DNA from: JADKAV01 sp037046735
Lineage (GTDB): Bacteria; Actinomycetota; Actinomycetes; S36-B12; UBA10799
Assembly: GCA_037046735.1 (NCBI GenBank)
Contig: JBAOHC010000027.1
Coordinates: 124,001 to 188,000, forward strand
Direction of reading: 5' to 3'
Length of the DNA stretch: 64,000 nt
Position 1 is the first letter of the stretch, and the number at the start of each line of letters is the position of its first letter. A program made the position numbers and the translations under genes. Below, in pieces: positions 8,474-17,772 of this stretch. Under the pieces are notes generated by a model, which was given only the letters and a program-made list of their open reading frames with translations, was not told the DNA's origin and did no database searches.

Positions 8474-9384
8474 CAGCCCAGGATGAGCGGATCGATGGCC
8501 ACCAGCAGGAACAGCAGGGCCAAGTACGTGATCGACCAGTGGAACAGGCGCATCGGCTTGGAATCCTCGCCTCTGCGGGTCCGCCGCCGCAACAGCCAGG
8601 ACTCCCCTACGAACACCAGGCCAAGCAGGAGCGATCCAATCGCGTAGATCCACCCCATGGGGGCCACCGGTACCAGCGCCAGCGAAGCCACCACAGTCGC
8701 GATGGCGTACCACAGGATCTGGTCGGCCACCCGCCGGGTGTCTGCGACGACCGGCAGCATGGGCACTCCGGCGCTGTGGTAGTCCTCACGGAACCGCAGT
8801 GACAACGGCCAGTAATGGGGAGGGGTCCAGAGGAACACGACGAGGAACAGGATCCAGGGGCTCCAGGAAAGGCTCCCGTTCACCGCTGCCCACCCGATCA
8901 GGACGGGGAAACAGCCCGCTGCCCCACCCCAGACGATGTTTTGGGAGGTGCGCCGCTTGAGCACCATCGTGTACCCAACGACATAAAGGAAGATCGCCAT
9001 GCCGGCCAGGCCGGCGGCCAGCAGGTTCGTGGTCCAGGCGAGCCAGCCGACACTGAGCACACTGAGCAGACTGCCGAAGGCCCATCCCGCTGCTGGCGAG
9101 ATCTCACCGGTCACCATCGGGCGGGCACTCGTGCGCTTCATGATCGAGTCGATGTCACGGTCGTAGACACTGTTCATCGAATTCGCCCCGGCCGCGGCCA
9201 GCGACCCGCCGATCAGGGTGGCTACCAGCGTGGTCAAGGACGGCAGCCCACGGGCGGCGAGCACCATCGCCGGAACGGTCGTCACGAGCAACAACTCGAT
9301 GATGCGGGGTTTCGTCAGGGCGACATACGCCCGCACCCTGCTGGTCCGAGCCGGCGACTGGGCATCGACACGGGTACTGGCCAC
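8473..9384 (-). CDS. ctaB: Protohaem IX farnesyltransferase (haem O synthase) CtaB
   Basis: This polytopic UbiA-family prenyltransferase of 303 residues transfers a farnesyl group to protohaem, giving haem O for haem-copper oxidases. The first Asp-rich motif is NSMNSVYDRDIDSIMKRT (NxxxDxxxD type), followed by RPMVTGEISP. A second conserved region is WTPPHYWPLSLRFREDYHSA, typical of CtaB/COX10. Nine hydrophobic segments are apparent. Two consecutive GTG codons exist (9387, 9384). The second is preferred because -10 TAGTCT (9391-9396) then stands exactly six bases upstream. It is divergent from the esterase gene. Confidence 0.94.
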   Translation of the reverse strand: MASTRVDAQSPARTSRVRAYVALTKPRIIELLLVTTVPAMVLAARGLPSLTTLVATLIGGSLAAAGANSMNSVYDRDIDSIMKRTSARPMVTGEISPAAGWAFGSLLSVLSVGWLAWTTNLLAAGLAGMAIFLYVVGYTMVLKRRTSQNIVWGGAAGCFPVLIGWAAVNGSLSWSPWILFLVVFLWTPPHYWPLSLRFREDYHSAGVPMLPVVADTRRVADQILWYAIATVVASLALVPVAPMGWIYAIGSLLLGLVFVGESWLLRRRTRRGEDSKPMRLFHWSITYLALLFLLVAIDPLILG

Positions 9385-9390
9385 CACTGC

Positions 9391-9396
9391 AGACTA
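9391..9396 (-). promoter_or_regulatory. -10 element (TAGTCT) of leaderless ctaB mRNA
   Basis: On the minus strand, TAGTCT, GCAGTG, then GTG at 9384 gives leaderless spacing. The divergent esterase start at 9474 leaves about 90 bases for both promoters. Confidence 0.55.
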
Positions 9397-9473
9397 CCGT
9401 GCAGACCGCGCCGAATCGGCAGCGATCCGGCGCAATTGCTGATGCGCGCTCGCGTGCGTGCCATCCTGACCGC

Positions 9474-10475
9474 ATGCAACCACTGCGTGCGTTCCTGCGT
9501 GTCGTGCTCGACCTGCCCGTCCCGACGCTCAACCGGTGGGCCGGGCAGCCGGCGACGATCGACGGCCGGACGCTGGACCCGGCCGTAAACCTGCTGCTGC
9601 ATCTGGAGAGCCGCATCGGGGCCGGTAAACCCCAGGACGTGCTGGGCCGTCGGGCCGCCATGGCGAAGAACACGTCGCTGGTCATGACCCGCCCGGCAGG
9701 CGTCGTCACCGCCGACCACGTGCTTGCAGACCGGATACCGGCCCGCTCCTACCGGGCCGCCCACCTTCGCAAACCAGCCCCGCTGATCATGTATCTGCAT
9801 GGCGGCGGTTGGGTCGTCGGGGATCTCGACAGCCACGACGGATCCGCCCGGATGCTGGCCCTGCACAGTGGCTGCACCGTCGTCAGCGTCGACTACCGGC
9901 TGGCCCCCGAGCATCCGTTCCCGGCCGGACTCGACGATGCGGTCGCAGCCTTCGACCATTTGCACGCCCATCCACAGGAGTTCGGGGCCATCTCGCAGGC
10001 GGTGGCGGTAGCTGGTGACAGCGCGGGGGCGAATCTGGCCGCTGCGCTGTGCCTGTCCAGGCAGCCGATCGCGCTGGCGATGATCTACCCCGCCGTGGAT
10101 CTGCGGATGACTCAGCCCTCCATCGACACGTTCGCGACCGGGTACTTCCTGACCCGCGACGACATGATCTTCTACCGCGACCACTACCTGCCGGACTTGG
10201 CCCTGGTCACTGATCCGCGGGTGTCCCCGGCGCTTGCCGAGGACCTGTCGGGAATGCCACCGACGGCCATCTGGACCGCCGGCTTCGACCCCCTGCGCGA
10301 CGAAGGCCTGGCCTTCGGGCAGCAGCTGGCGGCGGCCGGCGTGCCCGTCACCGCGCACTGCTTCGACGACCAGGTACACGGCTTCTTCGGTATGGGAGTG
10401 CTGCCGCGGGGCATGGAAAGGATCGCGAGGGTGAGCCGGGAAACCGGTCGGCTGGTGGCCTCTGCACTGGGTTGA
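9474..10475 (+). CDS. Alpha/beta hydrolase, hormone-sensitive-lipase type esterase
   Basis: This 333-residue alpha/beta hydrolase of the HSL (family IV) esterase/lipase group has the oxyanion-hole motif HGGGW (in MYLHGGGWVVGDLDSH), the DYRLAPEHPFPA signature, a nucleophile elbow GDSAG, and likely acid/His residues in GFDPLRDEG and DQVHGFFGM. It probably hydrolyses short acyl esters in the cytosol; no signal peptide is seen. The frame is open from 9399, but the ATG at 9474 (MQPLRAFLRVVLDLP) is preferred because a CATCCT -10-like hexamer lies six bases upstream and the residues before it look unlike protein. Not obviously linked to neighbours. Confidence 0.85.
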   Translation: MQPLRAFLRVVLDLPVPTLNRWAGQPATIDGRTLDPAVNLLLHLESRIGAGKPQDVLGRRAAMAKNTSLVMTRPAGVVTADHVLADRIPARSYRAAHLRKPAPLIMYLHGGGWVVGDLDSHDGSARMLALHSGCTVVSVDYRLAPEHPFPAGLDDAVAAFDHLHAHPQEFGAISQAVAVAGDSAGANLAAALCLSRQPIALAMIYPAVDLRMTQPSIDTFATGYFLTRDDMIFYRDHYLPDLALVTDPRVSPALAEDLSGMPPTAIWTAGFDPLRDEGLAFGQQLAAAGVPVTAHCFDDQVHGFFGMGVLPRGMERIARVSRETGRLVASALG

Positions 10476-10529
10476 CCACACCTGCAGCGTCGCCAATGGT
10501 TCAACCGTGTCGAGCCACCGCCGAGCCGA

Positions 10530-10535
10530 TACGCT
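10530..10535 (+). promoter_or_regulatory. Candidate -10 (TACGCT) of the pentose-phosphate operon
   Basis: TACGCT lies 30 bases before GTG 10566, leaving a short leader with the purine-rich GAAAGGAACC as ribosome-binding site. No convincing -35 was found. Confidence 0.4.
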
Positions 10536-10565
10536 CACTGGGAGTTCAACGAAAGGAACCAACAC

Positions 10566-12611
10566 GTGACCGTCGAGTGGACTGATCTGGACCGGCAAGC
10601 CGTGGACACCGCCCGCGCTCTGGCCATGGATGCGGTGCAGAAGGTCGGCAACGGCCATCCCGGCACCGCGATGAGCCTGGCACCCGCCGCGTATCTGCTC
10701 TTCCAGCACTTCATGCGCCATGACCCGAGCGACCCGCGCTGGCTGGGCCGTGACCGCTTCGTCCTGTCCAACGGCCACAGCAGCCTGACCCAATACATCC
10801 AGCTGTACTTCAGTGGCTACGGTCTGGAGCTGACCGACCTGGAAGCCTTCCGGACGTGGGGCAGCAAGACCCCTGGGCATCCCGAGTACGGCCACACCAT
10901 CGGCATCGAGACCACCACGGGTCCACTGGGGCAGGGGTTCGCCACGGCCGTTGGGATGGCGATGGACGGCCGGTACGTTCGCGGTCTGTTCGACCCCACC
11001 GCCGAGACCGGGAGCAGCCCGTTCGATCACCGCGTGTGGGTCTTCGCCGGCGACGGCTGCATGGAGGAGGGCATCACCAGCGAGGCCGCGAGCTTGGCAG
11101 GGCACCAGGAGCTGGGCAACCTCATCTGCATCTACGACGACAACCACATCTCCATCGAGGGCAACACCGACGTCGCCTTCAGTGAGGACGTTCTCAAGCG
11201 GTATGAGGCCTACGGCTGGCACGTGCAGAAGGTCGACTTGGGCCTCGACGGCGACGTCGACGTCATGGCGCTGGCCTCCGCGATGGACAACGCCAAGGCC
11301 GAGCACGGGCGGCCCTCCCTGATCTCGCTGCGTACGATCATCGCCTGGCCGGCTCCGACCTTGCAGAACACCGGCAAGTCCCATGGCTCCGCGCTGGGGG
11401 CCGACGAGGTCGCCGCCACGAAGACCGCCATGGGCATGGACCCCGCTCAGGACTTCGCGGTCAGCCCGCAGGTGCTCGACCACGTCCGACAGGTCAAGAG
11501 CCGGGGCGCCGTGGCGCACTCGGAATGGCAGGCCACCTTCGACGCCTGGCAGCAGGCTCACCCCGACCGGGTGGCACTTCTGGATCGCCTCGTGGCACAG
11601 GAGTTGCCCGCCGACCTGGCCGACGCGCTGCCACGTTTCGATCCCAGTAAGCCCATGGCCACGCGAAAGGCCAGTGGCGAGTGCATCAACGCCATCGCCG
11701 CCGTGATGCCCGAGTTCTGGGGTGGATCGGCGGACCTGGCCGAGAGCAACCTCACCACGATCGAGGGCGGCGGTTCCTTCCTGCCCGCCACCTCGCAGGC
11801 GCCAGGCAAGACACCCTACGGACGGATCCTGCATTTCGGGATCCGCGAGCATGCCATGGGCGCTGCTCTGAACGGCATCGCGGTGGGCGGCCTGACCCGG
11901 CCGTTCGGCGGGACCTTCCTGGTCTTCAGCGACTACATGCGAGGGGCCGTGCGGCTGTCCGCGTTGATGCAGGCACCCGTGACCTACGTGTGGACCCATG
12001 ATTCGATCGGCCTGGGCGAGGACGGTCCCACCCATCAGCCGGTGGAGCACCTCACTGCGCTGCGGGCGATGCCCGGCCTGGACGTCGTGCGTCCTGCTGA
12101 CGCCAACGAGACTGCCGTCTGCTGGCTGCAGGTCCTGCGCAACCGGCGCCCCGCCGGGCTGGCCCTCACACGGCAGAATGTGCCGACCTTGGACCCGGAC
12201 CAGGTCCAGGGTGCCGCCAAGGGCGGGTATGTCCTGGCGGAGGCGGACGGCGGCAGCCCGCAGGTGATCCTCATCGCCACCGGCTCCGAAGTGCAGCTCG
12301 CGCTCACCGCCCGCGACACGCTGCAGGCCCAAGGTGTGCCGACCCGGGTGGTCTCGATGCCCTGCACAGAATGGTTCGATGCCCAGAGCGCTGACTACCG
12401 GGAATCCGTGCTGCCCAAGGCCGTCACCGCTCGCGTCAGTGTCGAGGCGGGCCGGGCGATGCCGTGGTACCAGTACATCGGAACGGCGGGACGCGCGGTG
12501 AGTCTGGAGCACTTCGGCGCTTCTGCGGACTACCAACGACTGTACGAGGAGTTCGGCATCACCAGTGACGCGGTTGTCGCGGCGGCGAGGAGCAGTCTGG
12601 CTGATGCCTGA
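10566..12611 (+). CDS. tkt: Transketolase
   Basis: This 681-residue thiamine-diphosphate enzyme of the non-oxidative pentose phosphate pathway transfers two-carbon units between ketoses and aldoses. The TPP-binding region includes GDGCMEEGITSEAASLAGH...NLICIYDDNHISIEG, the pyrimidine-domain signature is in HFGIREHAMGAALNG, and the N-terminal substrate His is in GNGHPGTAMSLAPAA. Length is full. GTG 10566 is preceded by GAAAGGAACC at good spacing. It heads a same-strand operon with a small membrane protein, tal, zwf, opcA and pgl, so the oxidative and non-oxidative branches are co-expressed. Confidence 0.97.
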   Translation: MTVEWTDLDRQAVDTARALAMDAVQKVGNGHPGTAMSLAPAAYLLFQHFMRHDPSDPRWLGRDRFVLSNGHSSLTQYIQLYFSGYGLELTDLEAFRTWGSKTPGHPEYGHTIGIETTTGPLGQGFATAVGMAMDGRYVRGLFDPTAETGSSPFDHRVWVFAGDGCMEEGITSEAASLAGHQELGNLICIYDDNHISIEGNTDVAFSEDVLKRYEAYGWHVQKVDLGLDGDVDVMALASAMDNAKAEHGRPSLISLRTIIAWPAPTLQNTGKSHGSALGADEVAATKTAMGMDPAQDFAVSPQVLDHVRQVKSRGAVAHSEWQATFDAWQQAHPDRVALLDRLVAQELPADLADALPRFDPSKPMATRKASGECINAIAAVMPEFWGGSADLAESNLTTIEGGGSFLPATSQAPGKTPYGRILHFGIREHAMGAALNGIAVGGLTRPFGGTFLVFSDYMRGAVRLSALMQAPVTYVWTHDSIGLGEDGPTHQPVEHLTALRAMPGLDVVRPADANETAVCWLQVLRNRRPAGLALTRQNVPTLDPDQVQGAAKGGYVLAEADGGSPQVILIATGSEVQLALTARDTLQAQGVPTRVVSMPCTEWFDAQSADYRESVLPKAVTARVSVEAGRAMPWYQYIGTAGRAVSLEHFGASADYQRLYEEFGITSDAVVAAARSSLADA

Positions 12612-13104
12612 CACCGCCGCCTCGTCCAATCCGCGGGTGGCCACTGGACTCATGGTTGCCACCTACGTTGTGGGGGCGGTCGGCATCGCCGTGGGCTTTG
12701 GCACTGTCACGGCCGAGCCGCCGAGCCTGTCCCTGGCATGCTTGCTCGCCGTCGGCGCGGCCGGGCTGCTCAGCTTCCTGCGGCACTCGATCTTCCACCG
12801 CAGCGATGCGGTCCGGATGGGCTGGGATCTGGGCGCACGCAACAACTTCCAGATCGAGGTGGGATTGGCGAATCTGGCATGGGGCCTCACGGGGGTGCTC
12901 AGCGTCGTCCTCGGCTGGGGTATCCGCGCGCAGGCCGCGACGTTCCTCACCTTCGGGATCTACCTGCTCGCCGTGGCGGCCATGCAGGCGATCAGTCCCG
13001 GCGGCAAGCGGCGCTCCTTGGCACCCATGATTGCCCTCTTCATGTTCGGGTTGATGCTCAGCGTGCTGGGCACGATTGCACTGCAAGGTTCTACGCCCGT
13101 CTGA
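12604..13104 (+). CDS. Small four-helix membrane protein (DUF6790-like), function unknown
   Basis: The 166-residue protein has four hydrophobic segments (VATYVVGAVGIAVGFG, LACLLAVGAAGLLSFL, LANLAWGLTGVLSVVLGW, TFLTFGIYLLAVAAMQ, with a further C-terminal one) and a polar loop LRHSIFHRSDAVRMGWD followed by FQIEVGLANL, a pattern I associate with DUF6790-type proteins. It starts inside the transketolase gene (8-base overlap), so it is made from the pentose-phosphate operon mRNA. No catalytic motif is visible. Its insertion between tkt and tal is unusual. Function is unknown. Confidence 0.72.
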   Translation: MPDTAASSNPRVATGLMVATYVVGAVGIAVGFGTVTAEPPSLSLACLLAVGAAGLLSFLRHSIFHRSDAVRMGWDLGARNNFQIEVGLANLAWGLTGVLSVVLGWGIRAQAATFLTFGIYLLAVAAMQAISPGGKRRSLAPMIALFMFGLMLSVLGTIALQGSTPV

Positions 13105-13155
13105 CAAGCCGTCGCGGGCGGGAATCGCCTACCGTCGCTCAATAAGGAGGAATCC

Positions 13156-14274
13156 ATGACCGATCCCCTCAAGGCACTGTCGGACCTCGGAGTGTCCATC
13201 TGGCTCGATGACCTGGCCCGGACCCGCCTCACCAGCGGCGGCCTGGTTCGGCTCACCGAGCAGGACCACGTGGTGGGCGTCACCACCAACCCATCGATCT
13301 TCAGCAAGGCGATCTCCGCCGGGGCTGACGCCTATGCGACTCAGGTCGCCAGTCTGGCTGCCGGTCAGGCGGACGCCGACTTCGCTGTCCGGGAGATGAC
13401 CACCCAGGACGTCCGGGACGCGTGCGACGTGTTCTCGGAGATTGCGGCGGCTACCGACGGGGTCGACGGCCGGGTCTCCATCGAGGTCGATCCACGCCTG
13501 GCCCGGCAGACCGGCCCCACGATCGAGCAGGCCCGAGCCCTGTGGCAGATGGTCGACCGACCCAATCTGCTGGTCAAGATCCCTGCTACCGCCGAGGGCC
13601 TCCCTGCGATCACGCAGGCCCTGTCCGAGGGGATCAGTGTCAACGTCACCCTCATCTTCAGCGTCAGCCGCTACCGCGAGGTGATCGACGCATGGGCCAC
13701 CGGCCTGGAGAAGCGCCTCGCGGCCGGGCAGGACGTGCGTTCGGTGCATTCGGTGGCCTCCTTCTTCGTCAGCCGCGTGGACAGCGCCGTGGACGCCGCC
13801 CTCGAGAAGATCGGCGGTGATGAGGCGCTGGCGCTGCGCGCCAAAGCGGGGCTGGCCAACGCCCGGTTGGCGTGGGCGGCCTACCAGGAGTTCCGCGCCA
13901 ACGATCGGTGGGCTGCCCTGGAAGCGGCCGGCGCCTTCCCGCAGCGCCCGCTATGGGCATCCACCAGCACCAAGGATCCAGCGCTACCCGATGACCTCTA
14001 CGTGGTGGGCCTGGCCGGGCCGGGCTGCGTGAACACCATGCCGGAGCCGACGCTGCGCGCCGTGGCCGATCACGGCCACGTCCGCGGCGACACCCTCGAT
14101 GGTCAGGCCGAGGCAAGTCAGCAGTTGTTCGATGATCTGGCGGCGGCCGGTGTCGATCTGGACGCGGTGTTCGTGCAGCTGGAGGACGAGGGCGTGGACA
14201 AGTTCGAGCAGGCGTGGCTGGAACTTCTGGGCACAGTCAACGAGGCGCTGAGCGCGGATCGAGGTAGCTCATGA
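13156..14274 (+). CDS. tal: Transaldolase
   Basis: This 372-residue transaldolase of the longer actinobacterial type exchanges a dihydroxyacetone unit between sugar phosphates. Conserved parts are GVSIWLDDLARTRL, VVGVTTNPSIFSKAI, RVSIEVDPRLA, the Schiff-base lysine in NLLVKIPATAEGL, and NVTLIFSVSRYREV. A very strong ribosome-binding site (AATAAGGAGGAATCC) directly precedes ATG 13156, the best in the window, suggesting high expression. The stop overlaps the zwf start (ATGA). It is part of the tkt-zwf-opcA-pgl operon. Confidence 0.96.
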   Translation: MTDPLKALSDLGVSIWLDDLARTRLTSGGLVRLTEQDHVVGVTTNPSIFSKAISAGADAYATQVASLAAGQADADFAVREMTTQDVRDACDVFSEIAAATDGVDGRVSIEVDPRLARQTGPTIEQARALWQMVDRPNLLVKIPATAEGLPAITQALSEGISVNVTLIFSVSRYREVIDAWATGLEKRLAAGQDVRSVHSVASFFVSRVDSAVDAALEKIGGDEALALRAKAGLANARLAWAAYQEFRANDRWAALEAAGAFPQRPLWASTSTKDPALPDDLYVVGLAGPGCVNTMPEPTLRAVADHGHVRGDTLDGQAEASQQLFDDLAAAGVDLDAVFVQLEDEGVDKFEQAWLELLGTVNEALSADRGSS

Positions 14275-15809
14275 GACAAGCGGAGTTCACCAGCACCAAC
14301 CCGCTGCGCAGCCCGCTGGATAGGCGCCTGCCGAGGGTCGCCGGTCCGTGTTGCCTGGTGATCTTCGGGGTGACTGGAGACCTCGCACGGCGCAAACTGA
14401 TGCCTGCGGTCTATGACTTGGCCAATCGGGGCCTGTTGCCACCATCGTTCGCGCTAGTGGGCTTCGCCCGCCGGGACTACAGCGATCAGGACTTCGCCCA
14501 ACAGGTCCACGACTCGGTCCGCGAGCATGCCCGCACCGAGTTCCGCGAGGACGTCTGGAATCAACTCCAGCAGGGTTTCCGGTTCGTGGCCGGCGACTTC
14601 ACCGACGACGCTGCCTTCGACGCGTTGGCCGCGACCGTGGCGGATCTGGCCAACGACCAGGGCACAGGCGGGAACACCGCCTTCTACCTGTCCATCCCGC
14701 CCGGGATGTTCCCGCTGGTGGTACAGCAACTGAAGCGCTCCGGCCTGGCGTCCGAGGAGCGGGGCGGCTGGCGCCGGGTGGTCGTGGAGAAGCCGTTCGG
14801 CCATGACCTGGAGAGTGCCCAGGAGCTCAACCACACACTGGGCGAGGTCTTTCCCAGCGGCTCGATCTTCCGCATCGACCACTACCTGGGCAAGGAGACA
14901 GTGCAGAATCTGTTGGCTCTGCGCTTCGCCAACACGCTGTTCGAGCCGATCTGGAACCGCGGGTACATCGACCATGTGCAGATCACGATGGCCGAGGACA
15001 TCGGCATCGGCAGTCGCGCCGGGTACTACGACGGGATCGGCGCCGCCCGCGATGTCATCCAGAATCACCTGTTGCAGTTGATGGCCCTGACAGCAATGGA
15101 GGAGCCGGTGTCCTTCTCGGCGGAGAACGTCCGCCAGGAGAAGGAGAAGGTGTTGGCCTCGGTGGTGCTGCCCGACGACTTGGGCGCCTACACAGCTCGT
15201 GGGCAGTACGGCATCGGGTGGCAGGGCGGGGAGAAGGTCGTCGGCTACATGCAGGAGGCGAACATCCCCCCGACATCGACCACCGAGACCTACGCGGCGA
15301 TCACGTTGAACGTTGACACCCGGCGCTGGGCCGGGGTGCCGTTCTATCTGCGCACAGGCAAACGGCTGGGGCGGCGGGTGTCGGAGATCGCGATCGTGTT
15401 CAAGCAGGCCCCACATCTGCCGTTCGCCACGACCGACACTGAGGAACTGGGTTCGAACACACTGGTCGTGCGGGTGCAGCCCGACGAGGGGATCACCATG
15501 AAGTTCGGCTCGAAGGTGCCCGGCACGCAGATGGAAGTGCGCGACGTGACGATGGACTTCATGTACGGCGATTCTTTCACCGAGTCCAGCCCGGAGGCCT
15601 ACGAACGGCTCATCCTGGATGTGCTGCTGGGTGATCCCCCGCTGTTCCCCCGCCACGAGGAGGTGGAGATGTCCTGGCGCATCCTGGACCCGATCCTGGA
15701 CCATTGGGCTGCGAACGGTAAACCTGACACGTACGACCCCGGCACCTGGGGCCCGGCCAGCGCCGACGAGATGCTCGCCCGCGACGGTCGCGTCTGGCGA
15801 CGGCCATGA
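14271..15809 (+). CDS. zwf: Glucose-6-phosphate 1-dehydrogenase
   Basis: This 512-residue NADP-linked dehydrogenase catalyses the first oxidative pentose phosphate step. The nucleotide-binding motif is IFGVTGDLARRKL near residue 28, the catalytic signature is RIDHYLGKETVQN, and the substrate-binding EKPFGHD is present. Length is normal. The ATG at 14271 overlaps the tal stop and the stop overlaps the opcA start, so stoichiometry with OpcA is set by coupling. It supplies NADPH and pentoses. Confidence 0.97.
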   Translation: MRQAEFTSTNPLRSPLDRRLPRVAGPCCLVIFGVTGDLARRKLMPAVYDLANRGLLPPSFALVGFARRDYSDQDFAQQVHDSVREHARTEFREDVWNQLQQGFRFVAGDFTDDAAFDALAATVADLANDQGTGGNTAFYLSIPPGMFPLVVQQLKRSGLASEERGGWRRVVVEKPFGHDLESAQELNHTLGEVFPSGSIFRIDHYLGKETVQNLLALRFANTLFEPIWNRGYIDHVQITMAEDIGIGSRAGYYDGIGAARDVIQNHLLQLMALTAMEEPVSFSAENVRQEKEKVLASVVLPDDLGAYTARGQYGIGWQGGEKVVGYMQEANIPPTSTTETYAAITLNVDTRRWAGVPFYLRTGKRLGRRVSEIAIVFKQAPHLPFATTDTEELGSNTLVVRVQPDEGITMKFGSKVPGTQMEVRDVTMDFMYGDSFTESSPEAYERLILDVLLGDPPLFPRHEEVEMSWRILDPILDHWAANGKPDTYDPGTWGPASADEMLARDGRVWRRP

Positions 15810-16753
15810 CCACGCGACTGGAGAACACCAGCGCCGACGAGATCGTACGCACCATCAACGCGGAGCGGCACAAGATCGGGGCGACATCCACTGGGATGGT
15901 GCTCACGTTGATCATCGTCACCGATGAGGAGAACCAATCCGACACCACTCGGGCTGCTGCGCATTCGGCCATGGAACACCCATGCCGCATCATTACCATG
16001 ATCCCGCGGCCGGGGCGCGTAGCGCCGGCACTGGATGCCAACATCGACGTCGGGGACACGATGGGCCCCGGCGAGACGGTGCGTCTGAGGCTGCGCGGTG
16101 AGCTGGCCGATCACGGCGCCTCGGTGGCCCTGCCCCTACTGCTGCCCGACACCCCCGTGGTGGTCTGGTGGCCGACCAATGGCCCAGATGTCCCATCGGC
16201 GGACCCGTTCGGCCGCATGGCGCAGCGCCGGATCACCGATGCCGCCGCCGCTCGGCATCCGATGCAGGCCTTGATCGCCCGCCGCAAAGGTTATGTGGCC
16301 GGCGACACTGATCTGGCCTGGACCCGGACCACGCCATGGCGGTCCATGCTCGCGGCAGCGCTGGACCTGCCGTACGCACCGATCGAACGAGCCGAGGTCA
16401 GTGCCCAGGGAGCCAATCCCTCTGCAGCACTCCTGCAGGCGTGGCTTCGCAACTGTCTCGACGTCCCCGTGGACCTGCATCGCAGCCGGGGGCCTGGCAT
16501 CACGAGTGTGGTCCTGCACACCACCGGCGGCCCGATCGAATTGACCCGGCCCGACGGCCGGACGGGACGACTGGCCCGACCTGGCATCACCACCCACGAT
16601 GTGCCGCTGTCACGCCGTGATGTCCGGGATTTGATCGGAGAGGAGCTGAGCCGACTGGATCCCGATGACACCTATGCGGAGGCGCTGGCGGCCCTTGAGG
16701 TGCCGACGGCTCGCAAGCGCGGCAGCAAATCGGCGGCGGCCGCTCCCGCATGA
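15806..16753 (+). CDS. opcA: OpcA, glucose-6-phosphate dehydrogenase assembly/activator protein
   Basis: This 315-residue soluble protein of the OpcA family is an allosteric or assembly factor for G6PDH in cyanobacteria and actinobacteria. The N-terminal region VRTINAERHKIGATSTGMVLTLIIVTDEE and the core LLLPDTPVVVWWPTNGPDVPS are family hallmarks. It is encoded directly after zwf with ATGA overlap and before pgl with ATGA overlap, its canonical place. The C-terminus is basic and alanine-rich (ARKRGSKSAAAAPA). There is no enzymatic motif, as expected. Confidence 0.93.
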   Translation: MTTRLENTSADEIVRTINAERHKIGATSTGMVLTLIIVTDEENQSDTTRAAAHSAMEHPCRIITMIPRPGRVAPALDANIDVGDTMGPGETVRLRLRGELADHGASVALPLLLPDTPVVVWWPTNGPDVPSADPFGRMAQRRITDAAAARHPMQALIARRKGYVAGDTDLAWTRTTPWRSMLAAALDLPYAPIERAEVSAQGANPSAALLQAWLRNCLDVPVDLHRSRGPGITSVVLHTTGGPIELTRPDGRTGRLARPGITTHDVPLSRRDVRDLIGEELSRLDPDDTYAEALAALEVPTARKRGSKSAAAAPA

Positions 16754-17493
16754 CGAGCATTCAAGTGGGGGTGTACCCCAACGCGCAAGCGGTGGCCGAC
16801 GCGGTGGCCAACCGCATGGCTGGCAGCATTCTGCGGGCTTTGACCACAGAGTCGGTGGCGCATATCTGCATAACAGGCGGCCGCGGCGGCCATGGTGCAC
16901 TGGCTGCCCTGGCGCCCGACCCCGGCATCGACTGGTCACGGGTGCACGTGTGGTGGTCCGACGAACGCTTCGTTCCCAGCGGCGATGAGTTGCGTAACGA
17001 CGTGATGGCCCAGGCCGCGCTGCTCGATGTGGTGGACCTGCCGGTAGCCAACCTTCATCGGATGCCGGCCGCCGATCAATTCGAAGACATCGCAGAAGCA
17101 GCTGATGCATACGCGGCCGAGATGGCTGCGTTCGGCACCCTGGGTCCACAGTTCTGCGTGTCAATCCTGGGAATGGGTGAGGACGGTCACGTGGCGTCGC
17201 TGTTCCCCGAGCACCCGGGTCTTCGGGAGACGCGCCTGGCATTTCCGGTCACCGACTCCCCCAAACCGCCACCCCGGCGAATCTCCATGTCGCTTCCTGC
17301 CATCAACAACGCGAACGAGGTCATCCTGATCGCCGCAGGCGCCGGGAAGGCCGACGCTGTCGCCATGTTGATCAACGATCCCGGTCCCTTGGTGGTACCG
17401 GCCGCAGGCGTTCACGGCATGGACACCACACTCCTGGCCGTGGACATCGCCGCCGCTCGCCATCTTCCGGCTGGGCTGCTGCGCTACCCCTGA
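16750..17493 (+). CDS. pgl: 6-phosphogluconolactonase
   Basis: This 247-residue DevB/SOL-type lactonase hydrolyses 6-phosphogluconolactone made by Zwf. The NagB-fold features are an N-terminal phosphate loop (ICITGGRGGHGALAAL), the WSRVHVWWSDERFVP segment and LGMGEDGHVASLFPEH, which is diagnostic of the family. The ATG overlaps the opcA stop (ATGA). It is the last gene of the pentose-phosphate operon. About 280 bases without a gene follow, ending at a GC-rich hairpin. Confidence 0.94.
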   Translation: MTSIQVGVYPNAQAVADAVANRMAGSILRALTTESVAHICITGGRGGHGALAALAPDPGIDWSRVHVWWSDERFVPSGDELRNDVMAQAALLDVVDLPVANLHRMPAADQFEDIAEAADAYAAEMAAFGTLGPQFCVSILGMGEDGHVASLFPEHPGLRETRLAFPVTDSPKPPPRRISMSLPAINNANEVILIAAGAGKADAVAMLINDPGPLVVPAAGVHGMDTTLLAVDIAAARHLPAGLLRYP

Positions 17494-17750
17494 ACTGGGT
17501 TGCCTACGTCGTTGGGGTCTGCTGAATGCGAGTAGGTGGGGCAGCGGGGATTGCGGCAGTACCGCTCGCGCACACCGGCCGCGGTGGCGGGTCACAGCCA
17601 CGCCGCCCGTTCCCCCTGCGGGCAGTTCGGCAGTTGTTGCTGCGACACGCCGTGGGAAATCGCACCGTCCGCCCATCCCCGGTCGAGGTCGTCGCCGGGC
17701 GGCACTGATCGTGCTGGGGGCTGTTGCTTGGTGCTGACGCTGGGCGTCTG

Positions 17751-17772
17751 GCCGGCCCCCGGGGGGGCCGGC
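17751..17772 (-). terminator. GC hairpin between convergent pgl and HNH genes
   Basis: GCCGGCCCCC next to GGGGGGGCCGGC forms a near-perfect palindrome ending directly at the HNH stop codon. It may terminate either strand. There is no U tract. The rest of 17494-17750 shows no supported gene. Confidence 0.5.

Noticed and set aside
10468..10506. Imperfect inverted repeat GGTTGACCA...TGGTTCAACC after the esterase gene
   Set aside because: The stem has a bulge and an 18-base loop with no U tract. Too weak to call a terminator.
9315..12662. A 1,115-codon open frame on the minus strand
   Set aside because: It is antisense to transketolase and the esterase, rich in Arg/Gly/His/Gln, and has no recognisable domain. 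It is a product of high-GC third-position bias.
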